Positions 1-9,914 are shown, counted from the first letter of the stretch. The stretch: DNA of 64,000 bases from Bipolaris cookei (GCA_002286855.1 NRSV01000018.1:325100-389099), one strand, 5' to 3'. Translations and numbers: made by a program. Notes: generated by a model from the letters alone, not told the origin.

Positions 1-1526
1 TCAATGTCCATGCATATAGCTTTCAGTGCGTCGAGTAGCGATTGCGTTGCGCCGACTTGTACATTCCTCTTGCTCTTTCGGAGCTCTGCCGTAAACGGAT
101 CGCCGGAAGTTGTGGTTGTGAAGGCTTCGATGTGGACGGACGACTTGGGAATGCCGTAAGACTTTGCGGTGTTGACAACATCATCCATGAGTCGGGTTGG
201 TCCACAGATGTAGATCTGTGTTCGGTCGTTTGCTTTACCGAGGGTGGAAGAGATGTCTAGGCGCTGGCCGGCAGACTTGTTGTAGATGGTTGCATGTGGG
301 CCTAGTGCTGCAATTTGGGCTACGAAAGGTACTTCCTCCACAACGGCGTAGTGCAGATGAAAGTTTTGCTTTGTTTCCTGGAGCTGCTCGAGTGCAACCA
401 GGAAGGCTGTAATGCCGATGCCGCCCGCGATGATAATGTGATTGTCTGCTTCTTTGGCTAGCGGGAAGCTCACTGTGATGCGCCCAACCGTCAAAACATC
501 GCCTATCTTGGCTTGTTCGTGCAGATATTTTGAGCCACCGCGGCTATCGGGATCGAGAGCGACGCCGAGTTCAAAACGTTTGGACGTCCCGCTAGTTACT
601 GAGTAGGCGCGTACCAGCTTTCCGCCTAGCTTCACTCGCACACGGCTACCTGGCTGAACAGGAAGAGTATCACAAACATTCTCTACTGCCTCAAACGTAA
701 AGGCTGTGACAGATTTGGTCTCTTTCCTCTTCTCTACTAGGCGATATTCGTTCCAGGCGAATGTCTTTTCGTCTTCGCCGCCGAACAATCTACCACTCTG
801 GTCCTCAGGTACACCCTTGTCAAGCCTAGCCTGGAACTGACCCTTGATGTCCCAACCGAGCTGAGGTATCTTGACGATCTCCTCCATCATCTTAGTGTTG
901 TTGGTTTCTATGAAGAGATAGTACATGACACGCGCCACTGTCCATTCAGGATGTGGTCGTTCGAGTAGCGAGATCGTGTCCCCCTCCCTGATTGTGCCCG
1001 TCTTGATTATGCGATACAGCCAGCCAGTGCGAAAAAGAGTCTGCGCGCGCTTGGCCATGTCCTTGACTTCGAAACGATGGTTGAGCTTAAAGCATGGTCC
1101 TCGCGGTTCGCTGACTTCGACAATAACGTCTCCAATGGCAAGCCGATCGCCAATGCAAAGGGTCTTCTCGCTAACTTCTGTGCTGAATAAATTCTCACCG
1201 AATGCACCGGGTTTGAAGTAGTGTTCTGAGTTCAGCAATTCCTTCTTCCAGTCGTCGTAGTGAGATGAGCAGTAGTGGAGAACAGCCTTGTCAGGGCTCA
1301 CATGCTTAGAAAATGCATGTTCGTCTGTCGTGATACCCAGTTCGGATATTTCAACGGAACCGGTCAAAGGAGTCTTGTAGATTGCCGATTCAATCTTTCC
1401 ATTCCAAAGGGACTTTTTGATCTTGCCGGCACGCAGCTGAATGAGCGGAAAGGGAATGAATTGAGGAGGGTTCTTTAGTGTGTCTGGATCTGGAGGGGAA
1501 GGGGGATTCCATGTAGAGGGTGCCAT
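1..1526 (-). CDS. MOSC domain / ferredoxin-reductase fusion oxidoreductase (partial, 3' end outside window)
   Basis: An open frame runs uninterrupted from an ATG at 1526 down to base 1, giving about 508 residues before the window cuts it. The N-terminal third is a MOSC domain, with a conserved-type cysteine near residue 145 in EPRGPCFKL, as in YiiM-like proteins that carry molybdenum cofactor. The middle is a ferredoxin-NADP reductase fold: a flavin-binding RAYSVTSG motif, a nucleotide-binding AGGIGITAF motif and a YICGPTRLM motif. The last visible residues (HIEAF onward) lead into what is normally a plant-type 2Fe-2S domain, which should lie to the left of the window. By family knowledge such fusions are electron-transfer oxidoreductases related to phthalate dioxygenase reductase. 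The substrate cannot be read from the sequence. The start is the first ATG and sits right before the conserved region. No intron is visible. Confidence 0.85.
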   Translation of the reverse strand, partial: MAPSTWNPPSPPDPDTLKNPPQFIPFPLIQLRAGKIKKSLWNGKIESAIYKTPLTGSVEISELGITTDEHAFSKHVSPDKAVLHYCSSHYDDWKKELLNSEHYFKPGAFGENLFSTEVSEKTLCIGDRLAIGDVIVEVSEPRGPCFKLNHRFEVKDMAKRAQTLFRTGWLYRIIKTGTIREGDTISLLERPHPEWTVARVMYYLFIETNNTKMMEEIVKIPQLGWDIKGQFQARLDKGVPEDQSGRLFGGEDEKTFAWNEYRLVEKRKETKSVTAFTFEAVENVCDTLPVQPGSRVRVKLGGKLVRAYSVTSGTSKRFELGVALDPDSRGGSKYLHEQAKIGDVLTVGRITVSFPLAKEADNHIIIAGGIGITAFLVALEQLQETKQNFHLHYAVVEEVPFVAQIAALGPHATIYNKSAGQRLDISSTLGKANDRTQIYICGPTRLMDDVVNTAKSYGIPKSSVHIEAFTTTTSGDPFTAELRKSKRNVQVGATQSLLDALKAICMDI

Positions 1527-2339
1527 TGCGGTTGTTGCGTGGCGACAAGATGCAGCTAAATTAAAAGGATCGCGTCGAGGGTCGAGGAAGCCTCAATAAT
1601 TTTTCTAACTTGAGCTTTCTACGATTACCTTAATCGCATGAAGAAATACGTCTGAAAATGAAGACGCGATAAGTCTGATTGGTCATGTGATATTGTCTAA
1701 CTTGCTGCTGCCTGGGGTGAGAAATGTTGTTCCTGCAGTGGGCATGACAATCTGGAATAGACCTGAGACCATTCCGCCTTTGGAAGGACGATAGATTAGA
1801 AACAGTAAGTTGTTGGGATACGATGACATTATGTTTTCAACTTGATGCGGTGGAACGCTTTAGTTTCGTGCAGTACGGTTTATGTTGCAACTATCTTTTA
1901 CATCCAATCTCTTCAATGCTACCATAGGGTAAGTTGCCTAGTTAGGGCAGTGTGTCATGAAAAGGTCAACTTTCCATTCTAGAATCTGGTTTTGATGTTT
2001 TCTGTTCAAAGATACACTCAATAGACATCCGATTGCACATTTAGAGGGGCCTGTTTCGTCTAGATATATGGAGGATAGATTCCCACAGTCATCTACATGC
2101 GTGCTGTAGTCACGTGAGTAATCGCTTCGGTCGGACTTCGGCAAATGACGTCACACTATCGTCTTGCGAAGCTTCACACGCATCCGCTCGTCACCTTAGC
2201 CAACCAAACTGTATATCAATAGTATCTGGTTTTAAAACACTTCTCAATCATTCAATTGATTCTCTCAAGAAATTTGAAGAGCTTTCCTACAGCACATCCA
2301 CACAGATACCACATTTAGAAACTCAACTCAATCCTCAAG
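1527..2339. other. Divergent intergenic region
   Basis: This spacer lies between the MOSC-reductase gene on the minus strand and the small mitochondrial-type gene at 2340. Apart from a CACGTG at 2111 and a TGACGTCA site at 2146, no gene or repeat is recognised. Short open frames here have no convincing start or composition. Confidence 0.6.
2146..2153. promoter_or_regulatory. CRE-type site TGACGTCA upstream of 2340 gene
   Basis: A perfect palindromic TGACGTCA stands 194 bp before the ATG at 2340, inside the longer shared string AAATGACGTCACA. By family knowledge this is the consensus of ATF/CREB-type bZIP factors (AtfA-like in fungi). Regulation is inferred from the site and its repetition upstream of the next gene. 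Confidence 0.55.
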
Positions 2340-2738
2340 ATGTTCCGTATCCAGCCCGCACGCGCAGTTCAACGCGCAGTCTTCACTCGCCCTCAAGTCA
2401 TTCATCCCCGCTTCCTTTCAACGAGCCCAGCACGATTTGCGCAAAAGGACGCGCAAGACAAAGACTCACTCAAGCCACGATCGACCGAGTATGCCAAATC
2501 TGGCTCTGATGATGGCGCAGCACACTCCGACGCAGCTTTCGATCCCTCGAAGACATCTCCAGAGGCAGAAGAGGCAGATGCTGAGCGCGAAGCTGGTGGA
2601 AAACAGAACAGCTTGAATGCCAGTCCGGGCAACAAGGACATCAGCGAACCCAACAGTCCCACTGTCGGGGGACATGGAGGCGCGCCGAGCAAGAAGAGCA
2701 GCGGTGCAGGCAGTGCGCCAAAGAACAGCTCGGGATAA
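2340..2738 (+). CDS. Small predicted mitochondrial protein, unknown function
   Basis: An intronless 132-residue frame starts at an ATG directly after a pyrimidine- and A-rich leader. The first 35 residues are rich in Arg, Ala and Ser and almost lack acidic residues (MFRIQPARAVQRAVF, then RFLSTSPARF), as expected for a mitochondrial presequence. The mature part is hydrophilic and probably disordered: an acidic stretch with AAFDPSKTSPEAEE, then a Gly/Ser/Lys-rich tail. No catalytic motif is visible. I recall similar short proteins from other filamentous fungi but cannot assign a function. The upstream CRE-type site is shared with the next gene and suggests common stress-type control. An overlapping frame on the opposite strand is a coding shadow. 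Confidence 0.7.
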   Translation: MFRIQPARAVQRAVFTRPQVIHPRFLSTSPARFAQKDAQDKDSLKPRSTEYAKSGSDDGAAHSDAAFDPSKTSPEAEEADAEREAGGKQNSLNASPGNKDISEPNSPTVGGHGGAPSKKSSGAGSAPKNSSG

Positions 2739-3274
2739 GCATACACAGCGCGTGATGGTTTTTCAGTGATAGGGTGGACATACAACCGGAAGCCATATAT
2801 GAACTGAGCAGGCGCATGGGAGATATGGACGATTCATGGAGCATTTGGGGCACGTCACAGTGGTGATGGATTAAGCTACCTTTACGTTTTTCAAGAAATG
2901 GTGTACATACATTCTTGGGGGAGCAGGCGCATAGCAAGTTCAATCTCAACGTTCAATCAAAATTCATTTTCTTGTGGTTTCCTTATCCATCTGTTGCAGC
3001 TTTTGCAAGGCTGCTCACAGATCAGCTCCACTTCAATCCTACCTGACGTCGTGTAGAGTGCCGAGATTTGCAGTGGAGCATGAATGCTCACGCAACAGGC
3101 CTCACTGCAGGAAATGACGTCACAGCCCATGACGGCTGTTAAAGACTCCACAGCCATAACATGCTTTGTCTCAGAGAGCAGTTTCTCTTCATACAAATTG
3201 TCACGATATTCGTCGTCTTTTCCTCTAAAACATCCGCGCTCATCAACTCCCTTTCCAAGCCTCAAGCACCGACA
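2739..3274. other. Spacer between two small mitochondrial-type genes
   Basis: This 536-bp spacer holds the 3' region of the 2340 gene and the promoter of the 3275 gene, including a second TGACGTCA. An antisense open frame at 2957-3412 is cysteine-rich and overlaps the next gene. It is not accepted as a gene. Confidence 0.6.
3115..3122. promoter_or_regulatory. CRE-type site TGACGTCA upstream of 3275 gene
   Basis: A perfect TGACGTCA stands 160 bp before the ATG at 3275. The surrounding bases AAATGACGTCACA are identical to those around the site before the 2340 gene, and the distance to the ATG is similar. Shared bZIP control is an inference. Confidence 0.55.
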
Positions 3275-3589
3275 ATGGCACCCCGCACTATTCTTAGCGC
3301 TACGCGTTTTCTCCGCACACCCATAACCCTGTCGACGCGTCGTACCTTTGCAATCACACAACGCATGGGCATCAAGGAAGATGCCAACCGCAGCGCAGAC
3401 CAGATCGAGCAAGCCAAGCAGGACCAGCTCAAGGAACAGCAGCAGGGACAGGGGCGATGGCGCGAGGATCTAGCCAGCTCTGGCGAAAGCAATATTGCCG
3501 CTGACCGGCAACAAGTCGACAATCACGAAGCACACATGAAAGAGTTGCAGCAGGAAGGCAAGAAGAAGGGGGAGAAGGGGGAAATGTAG
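3275..3589 (+). CDS. Small predicted mitochondrial protein with charged helix, unknown function
   Basis: The ATG at 3275 opens a 104-residue intronless frame. An in-frame extension upstream exists, but the residues from 3275 (MAPRTILSATRFLRTP and TRRTFAI) form a clean Arg-rich presequence, so this start is preferred. The mature part is highly charged and probably helical: a Gln/Lys/Glu-rich segment (DQIEQAKQDQLKEQQ), a central LASSGESNIAADRQQVD segment, and a Lys/Gly/Glu tail. There is no Cys and no membrane segment. The family is known to me only as uncharacterised fungal proteins. It lies 536 bp downstream of the other small mitochondrial-type gene, in the same direction and with a matching CRE-type site. 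Confidence 0.72.
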   Translation: MAPRTILSATRFLRTPITLSTRRTFAITQRMGIKEDANRSADQIEQAKQDQLKEQQQGQGRWREDLASSGESNIAADRQQVDNHEAHMKELQQEGKKKGEKGEM

Positions 3590-4395
3590 ATCTGTTGGCT
3601 GGCAGAGACTATGTACATACGTACACACATATGTAGTACATACACGATGATTGGGGCGTTTGCAAGCGATTGTTGGCTAGTTTCGTCATCACAACAGGAA
3701 ACGTACAACCCTGTATCGAGGAACAGGATGAAGTTTCCGTATGTCAAGAGAACAAGGAACAATGGGTGCATACAGCCATTGCATTCAGCAAGTGTTTCCA
3801 AGGCCTCAACTGTCATGAAACGAGGCAGCGCTGTCAGATGCATGCTCTTCGCTTTTAGGTGTCAATATTAGGGTGGCGTAGTCTGTTTCAGCAATCAACT
3901 AGATCCATCAGGCCTTGCATGTAAGGGGCTGGCTTTATTCACACCGTTAGTCATGTGCATGTTCTTCCGCTTTCCACTCAAGATGCAGATTGTCGGAAAG
4001 TGCGGGATCACAATGCCGTGATTGTGTGGTCGTATGCATGATTAAGATAACATCATGAGGGCCATGCCGCAAAATCTATCCGCATTATGGTTTGGCCACG
4101 TTCGGGCTCAAACAGGACGTTAAACTACAATAATAATAATAATAATATGGTTCGGCCGCACGGCGGTCCGCCGTAATCAGCCAAACTTTTTCGGCAAAGG
4201 CATCCAACGGTGTCAGGCCTGTCTGGGCGACAACTCAACCCTTCACAGAAGGGATGCGTTTCTCATCTGACAATCCCTGACGATGATCAATACCAACACT
4301 AGCCAATACTTTGGCCTCTACAACGCTGCGCCAGCTACATCGCTAGAGTACTGCTTGTTCAACTCATTTGTACTGTCGTTGTATATACAGGTCAC
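3590..4395. other. Intergenic region with an isolated (ATA)n tract
   Basis: No gene is seen. At about 4118-4146 the sequence ggacgttaaactac is followed by six ATA/AAT units, which resembles the 3' tail of a Tad-type LINE, but no coding remnant lies before it. Confidence 0.5.
4128..4146 (+). repeat. (ATA)n microsatellite, possible LINE tail
   Basis: Consecutive AAT/ATA units follow GGACGTTAAACTAC. LINE copies at 17.3 and 18.4 kb of this window end in similar TAA-type tracts, so a 5'-truncated LINE remnant is possible but not shown. Confidence 0.4.
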
Positions 4396-6090
4396 ATGCC
4401 CCCTAAATCTCAGCGCAGTCGCGCTTGTACCCAATGCCGCACAAGACGCGTCAAGGTTCGTTTACCGTGTATTACACATCCGGTACAACTATTGACACTT
4501 TTTATCTACAGTGTGATGAGACGCCAGAGATATGCAACCAGTGCCGCCGTCTGGGAATTAAATGTTCAGGACCGCTGCAAGGCTCCATCGTCATTGACAT
4601 GACAGAGCGTGTAGTGAAACCAAAAGGACGAAGAAAAAAAGAAACAGTGAGGGCATCAGCAGCAGCTAGCGAGACCCCTGCAGCGAAGACTTCACATCAT
4701 GCGGTATCTATCGCATCGAAAAAGCCTACTACCCCGCTAGACATGCCTCTTCAGAACCCAATGTTTCCCACTAGCAGCCGACATGCTGAACAAGTGGAGA
4801 GGGACACGACAGCCATCCGCTACCATTACAGACCTCCTACCTTCAACCAGCCTTCGAAAGCCTTGTCATCAACATTGGACAACACCTTCCTTACCTATTA
4901 TGTAGAGCTCAACCATGTTGCAAACGCTTATGCGCCTGAAATCCAGTGGCTTGTTCACTTGCCTGACATATTTAGTAACGCCTCGAAGCCCGCCGTCAGA
5001 ATCTCAATTCGAGCAATGTCCATGGCATTTTACGGCAAACACCATCATGACTCAAGTATACTCATCGAATCCTGGAGATGGTACATTGTCGCACTGAGTG
5101 CGCAGCGAAACTCGATAGCAAGAATGAAAAAGAACGATATCCCAGATGAAGGAGAAGTTCTGGTACCCCTCATCTTCGCGCTATATGAGCTCTACGTAGG
5201 CGCAAATTCGGCTGGCTTGCTCGCCCACCTGGATGCAGCAGGAGAAATTATGAAGATGCGAGGGCCAAGCAACTGTAGATCCGGCGTAATCTGGCCACTC
5301 TTCAAAGCCATCCGCGGCCAAGAAGTATGTTTACGACATCTCGCACTTGCAATAGTCCCGTGCTGACGGCTTCTAGGCTCATCGATCAGTCGTGTTTAAC
5401 AAGAAGTCGACATTTTCTTCCCCGGATTGGATGACAATACCATTCGTCGACATGCCCAAAAGCCCGCACCAAGACCTCGCCGATATCCATCTTATGATAC
5501 CTTACTGTACGGCTTATCTAGGGATTCCAGGATCATTGCGTGCTATTTTTGAGATAGCTATACCGCCTAATGTTGATGTAGCACCTGCCCAAGAGCTCAC
5601 ATGTAAATTGCTCAAGGATCTTGACAGCTGGGCCGAAAAGTATCCTCATCTGACGAAACCATTCACCAGCCCTGAACACACCCAAACCACAGAGCATTTT
5701 TCACAGTCTACAAGACAGAAATATCTCAAAACAGGAACGACCGACCCAGTCAGAGTGCTGATCAGTTCAAACTACATGGCAGATCGAGCCTTGCTCAATA
5801 TGCTCATGTACAAGATGCACACCGAATCCAGTACTCCCTTGAAACCAACCGAGTATAATATAAAACACTATTATTCCGAAGCACAGAATTATTCTCAAGC
5901 CATACTGCAGACTGCAGCCGAGATCGAACGAGCAAAGACGCCTGGGTTTGACCTTTTACGCAGCATCGGTCCTGTCTTACTCGTGGTATATTGCGGTCCG
6001 ACGCCGGAACTGAAAATGGAAAGCAAAATGATGTTGGGCAGGTGGGCAAGCCAAATTCAAGCGCTTGCGTCAGCCATGGAACGTTTGTGA
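4396..6090 (+). CDS. Zn2Cys6 transcription factor with fungal-specific regulatory domain
   Basis: Model: join(4396..4455,4512..5324,5377..6090), 528 residues. Exon 1 gives the first half of a binuclear zinc cluster (ACTQCRTRRVK). The first intron falls in phase 0 exactly before the third cysteine, and exon 2 continues CDETPEICNQCRRLGIKCSG. The spacing is C-x2-C-x6-C-x6-C-x2-C-x6-C. A basic KPKGRRKKE stretch follows. The remaining roughly 400 residues resemble the fungal_trans_2 (DUF3468) domain. Intron 1 runs GTTCGT to ACAG and intron 2 GTATGT to CTAG; both remove in-frame breaks. The protein should act in the nucleus on target promoters. The targets are unknown, and neighbouring genes do not suggest a cluster. 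Confidence 0.85.
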
Positions 6091-6455
6091 GCTGAGTCTT
6101 GCCAGCTCCAGAAATCGAGGTAGGCACCCGTGCATCACAAAGGGAATAGACCAAAAGCCAATCAGCTCATAAAATTTTGTTATTGTATCATGGGCAGGGA
6201 TAATAATGAGCTCTTTATCAAAAATATCGTGTCTTTGTTCATAACAAACAACTCGAGTCTCTTTTTTGTTTATCAGGGAATTGTAGACGAAGCTCTGCCC
6301 CGATCACGCATCGGATATCCTAATATGCTACTATACACATCAGTAATTAATTCACTCCTCATACCTGGTTCGGATATCTGCTGCGTCCAACTGAACTAAT
6401 TTTGAACGATCTTGGAGCGAGGGAGCAGCGACATATCAGGTACCTTGCTCAAGAG
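6091..6455. other. Intergenic region
   Basis: AT-rich spacer of about 365 bp after the Zn2Cys6 gene. No feature is recognised. Confidence 0.5.
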
Positions 6456-7271
6456 ATGGCACCCACATCCCTTTCCCGCAGCACTATCACTCATGCATCT
6501 TATCTAAATTTCTTTGGGTCCCAAGAACACCGTAGCCAAGTCAGCAGAGCCATCACAGAAAGTCTCTTTGGGAAAGACGCAACATACGAAAGCTTGACTC
6601 CCAAAGAGACGGTGCGGCCCCAGGCTCTGCGGGATATCTGGGAAAAGCCAGCACGCAATATCCTATCCGATGTCTCATCCGCCAGTATAATTGATCCTAA
6701 TAATCCTTTTCTCCAAAGAAGTGTCTGTGCTTTACTTCCACCAGCTCAACTCCAGCTCACCCGAACCCCACCACAATCTTATACACCCTGGAATAACAAT
6801 AACAACATATAGCCCCTACCATCACCGCTCTCACCACCACCCTCTCACTCCCAGGCACCACCCTCTCTACCCTCCTCACGATTCGAATGCGGCCAACGCA
6901 CCACCTGAACATCCCCACCGCCCCCACTACCCCTCTCATCCCCAACACTCCCCCGCTACTCACTATTCTCCAACCAACAGTTGCGCCAGAAATATCGCTT
7001 TGTCGACCCAATCACCCCAGCCATGCCCAACGCCCGCGAGTCCGTTCACGCAGACCTTGCATGGAATCCCGCGCTAGAAAATCTGCAAGGAGGGGAGATG
7101 GAGGAGATTACTTCGGTTATAGGCAAGGAAATAGCGTTGTGTGAGATTAGGGAGAAGTATGAGGAGGCGGTGGGGAGGGCGTTGCTGGCACGGTATAACG
7201 GGATGGCGTGGAGATGGCGGAGGGAAGGAAAAGCAGAAAAGGAGCGGACAGAAAACAGAGGGCTGATATAG
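6456..7271 (+). pseudogene. Decayed or spliced gene of unknown function with two in-frame stops
   Basis: One reading frame from the ATG at 6456 to a stop at 7269-7271 would encode about 271 residues but is broken by TAG at 6810-6812 and TGA at 6906-6908. Both flanks and the piece between the stops look coherent: an N-terminal part with LRDIWEKPARN, a proline- and serine-rich middle (PSPLSPPPSHS and SSRFECGQR), and a charged C-terminal helix with YEEAVGRALLARYNG. Both stops could arise from CAG or CGA by C-to-T change. Another reading is a live gene in which introns remove the stops; CCAACAG at 6974-6980 could serve as an acceptor, but no matching donor is convincing. I do not recognise the family. 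Confidence 0.35.
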
Positions 7272-7718
7272 ACGTATTTGGAATAGAAATGATATAGAAT
7301 TTTTTTTCTCTCTCTTTTACTTGTTTGACACTGGTTTTGTCGTGACTATAAGTGAATGTCTCGATGGGCCGATAGATGCTGCGATCGCCGATTTCAGTCA
7401 GAACGATCTGGGGAATTTACGACGCAGAATGTGGATCTGCAATATATTCTGTGATTTAGCAAGGAAGTATCTGAAAGATAGGGCACAGTACCTCTGCTCG
7501 CGGAACAAGTCTTCAAGTCCAATGTATTCCAAGATACTAGTCTCGGCGGTGCGCTGACGTGCATAATGAGGCTGTGTTTTTTTCGGATCCGTGTGTGGCA
7601 GAAGGTCTATGGGTCACCATCTAGGCTCGTTCTGGATAAAACGGATAGCAAGATTCTTGGGGTACTTTGGGAGATGCTTGCGATCAAGATAGAAAAAAGT
7701 GTTCGATTCGCCGGGTAC
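7272..7718. other. Intergenic flank of a pogo-like element
   Basis: Short open frames at 7321-7557 and 7566-7799 have no ATG start or family signal, and the second runs into the transposon end. No gene is accepted. Confidence 0.5.
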
Positions 7719-7720
7719 TA

Positions 7721-7746
7721 CCGTGCACGGACACCGGGCGAGCCAC
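7721..7746 (+). repeat. Left terminal inverted repeat of pogo element 1
   Basis: Starts CCGTGCACGGACACC directly after TA and continues to GAGCCAC. It pairs with 9915-9957 on the opposite strand. Confidence 0.8.
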
Positions 7747-7856
7747 ATATCAACAGCATCGCGATCTTAAACTTGAAGCTATACAACGCCACACAATAGC
7801 TTAATATATATAAAAACGTAATGTTACAGTAAAGAGATACTTAAGATCAATTTGTA

Positions 7857-9858
7857 CTATCTAAATTTCTGCGGGACCTTAACGCCGCGGCCTCGCGTTG
7901 TAATCTTTGGTGGGATAGATGATGAAGCAGATACAGCTCCATCGCGAGCTCCATCCACCACTGATAGTTTTTGACGCTTATTCTTAGAGGTGGGCGCTCT
8001 TGAGGCTGTACGCTTGCGCTTTGGAGCTTGGTGTTGAGCTTTTTCAGTGTTGCGAGCTTCTTTTTTACGCGCGCGTTCAGCTGCTTTCTCAGCTCTCTCA
8101 AGCTTACGCATCTCATTGAATCTCAACCGTTCAGCGCGCCTCTCCTCGCGCTCAACTTGACGCTGCAATTGAGTCTCCTCGCGGCTCTTCTTGGCCCGTG
8201 CTTTCTGGGGTTTCTCCTCCATCTCCTCGCGCTCACGAACTGCTTCTCGAGCTCGAGCTTCGCGGAACTTACGAGGTGACCAAAAAACCGTTCCACTATG
8301 ATACTCCTTGCGTTGTTGAAGATCTAGAGTTTTGCCCTTGCCCTTATGCTTCTATTGATGTGAAAGAGCTGCTCTTAATCCCTCATTCTCATGACGTAAT
8401 AGCTCATTTTGAACCTGGAGATGATGGAGTGGAGCGCTGAGCTTTCTGACTCCATTCACAGCTCCATCTTCAGTAGCTTCTCGTACCAGCTGCTGGAGGT
8501 GACTCCAATCACTTGGAGAGAGCTGGAATCGCTCGCTGTGGCTCTTATCAGGTGTTGAGCTGAACTTTTTGAGTATAACATTAGGATCTGCTGGCCATAT
8601 ACCGGTGGAGCTGAAGGCCTTAGAGATGTTGGTTTCTGTAAACGATAAGCTCCAGGCTCGCCAGAATAGCGGGAAAAAAGTCTCCTTTCTTGATTGAGAT
8701 GAGCCCTTGGCCGTGGTGGAGATGGTTGGTGGGCTCATTTGAGTAGCTAGTGGAGAGTGGTTTGAACATCATCATACCAAGCGGTTGCAGCGTGTGAGTT
8801 GAATGAGGTGGGAACACCATAAGTATTATCCTATGGTGATTGCAATACTCAATAAATTCAGGGGTAAGATGAGATCCATGGCCATCAAGGATGAGCAATC
8901 GCCATCTCCCTGATTTGTTCTTCGTGCAGCGATCAAAAACTTGCTCAAGCCATGCCAGCCCAACGTCATTGTTGCTCCAACCTGATGGGGTTGATGTTAT
9001 AAACACCTCATGCTCATCAGTAGTAATTCCTTCCACCCAGTTTGATCTAATGGCTCCTCGCGCTGACGCGTAGATGAGGCCTGGCGGCAATGAGCTCCCA
9101 TCAAGGCAGATGCTGTAACAGTTCGCCCTCGGTGTCTGATGAGGTTTAGGGCTCGGATTCCGACAGACTTCCCAGGCTCGGAGTCCGACAGAGTTCTTGG
9201 CTCGGAGGCCGCCGGGTTCTTACCCTGTGCGTTAGTGTACAGGACTGTTACAGATGCAAGCCAGGAGCGTCAAAAACTCACGTGATACATCTTGAAGTGA
9301 TACCCTAACCTCTTTCTTATCCTATTGACGTTTACTGAAGATCCTGTTGCTCGTACCAACGATCCCAATAAGGAAGCCCTTCTCGTCTATATTGTATATA
9401 TCACCAGCCTCAAGGCAATACTCCTTAATCTTTGGATGCAGAAGGTCGAGGTAACCCTCATACTTCATTAGAGAATCAGCTTGGTGGCGCGTACGATCCA
9501 TGGCGCTGGTCCTCTTTGAGATGAGCTCATTATTATTCCGGTTGATGAAGCGCGAAACCCAGTGCTCAGAGAGCTCCTCTTTCGCTAGAGCTGACGCGAA
9601 ATTCCTGATCATCTCTCTTGTAGGTGGTAAGCCTCTCTTATTCAGCTTTTCAATATATAGTATAAGCTCCGACTCCTGTTGTGGGCTGAGCTTGCGTCCA
9701 TTTAATGGCTGGATGCCCGCTGGAGCCTGTATGCCTCTGTGCCTTCGGCTCAACGTTGTGCGATCAACATTGTGTTTCATAGCCACTTCTCTATATGAAA
9801 AGTGTTCTCCTGGTTTGCACGATTCGATATCTTCAATCGCGGCTTGAACCGGATCCAT
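7857..9858 (-). pseudogene. pogo-like transposase, broken copy (element 1)
   Basis: Reading from the ATG at 9858, the N-terminus holds a psq/CENP-B-type helix-turn-helix pair, then the DDE domain with first Asp in YNIDEKG and second in LILDGHGSH. The position of the third Asp (QPLD in relatives) is QPLG here, so a catalytic residue is missing. Breaks: TAG at 9322-9324, a 139-bp insertion with a 5-bp duplication at 9109-9257, a one-base frameshift in an A6 run near 8674-8679, and TAG at 8352-8354. The last part is Arg/Glu/Lys-rich coiled coil followed by a TTRGRG segment like an AT-hook. Frames on both sides of the insertion and both stops agree, so this is one former gene of roughly 600 codons. 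It cannot be functional as it stands. Confidence 0.85.
9114..9252. mobile_element. 139-bp MITE-like insertion in transposase gene
   Basis: The ends TGTAACAGT and ACTGTTACA are perfect 9-bp inverted repeats, flanked by the direct repeat GATGC at 9109-9113 and 9253-9257. Removing the insert plus one GATGC rejoins the transposase frame, giving ACICLDGSSLPP across the site. There is no coding capacity. The interior contains three imperfect copies of a GGCTCGGA-x-TCCGACAG unit. Confidence 0.75.
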
Positions 9859-9914
9859 AATGGTGGAGGTATGACGCGTCAAAGTTGTGGTGTTACTACT
9901 GTTTTAGTGTTGGG

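Noticed and set aside
2957..3412. 151-codon open frame on the minus strand, cysteine-rich
   Set aside because: It overlaps the 3275 gene antisense and covers its promoter; no family signal, and the plus-strand gene has a clear presequence.
7701..7712. GTTCGATTCG resembling a tRNA B box
   Set aside because: No A box, no cloverleaf stems and no paired acceptor arm around it.
7321..7799. Two small plus-strand frames
   Set aside because: The first has no ATG at its start and the second runs across the pogo end at 7721.
9114..9252. The insertion in the pogo transposase as a spliceosomal intron
   Set aside because: GT and AG bases are present at the ends on the minus strand, but removing that interval shifts the frame, while removal of element plus one direct repeat restores it.
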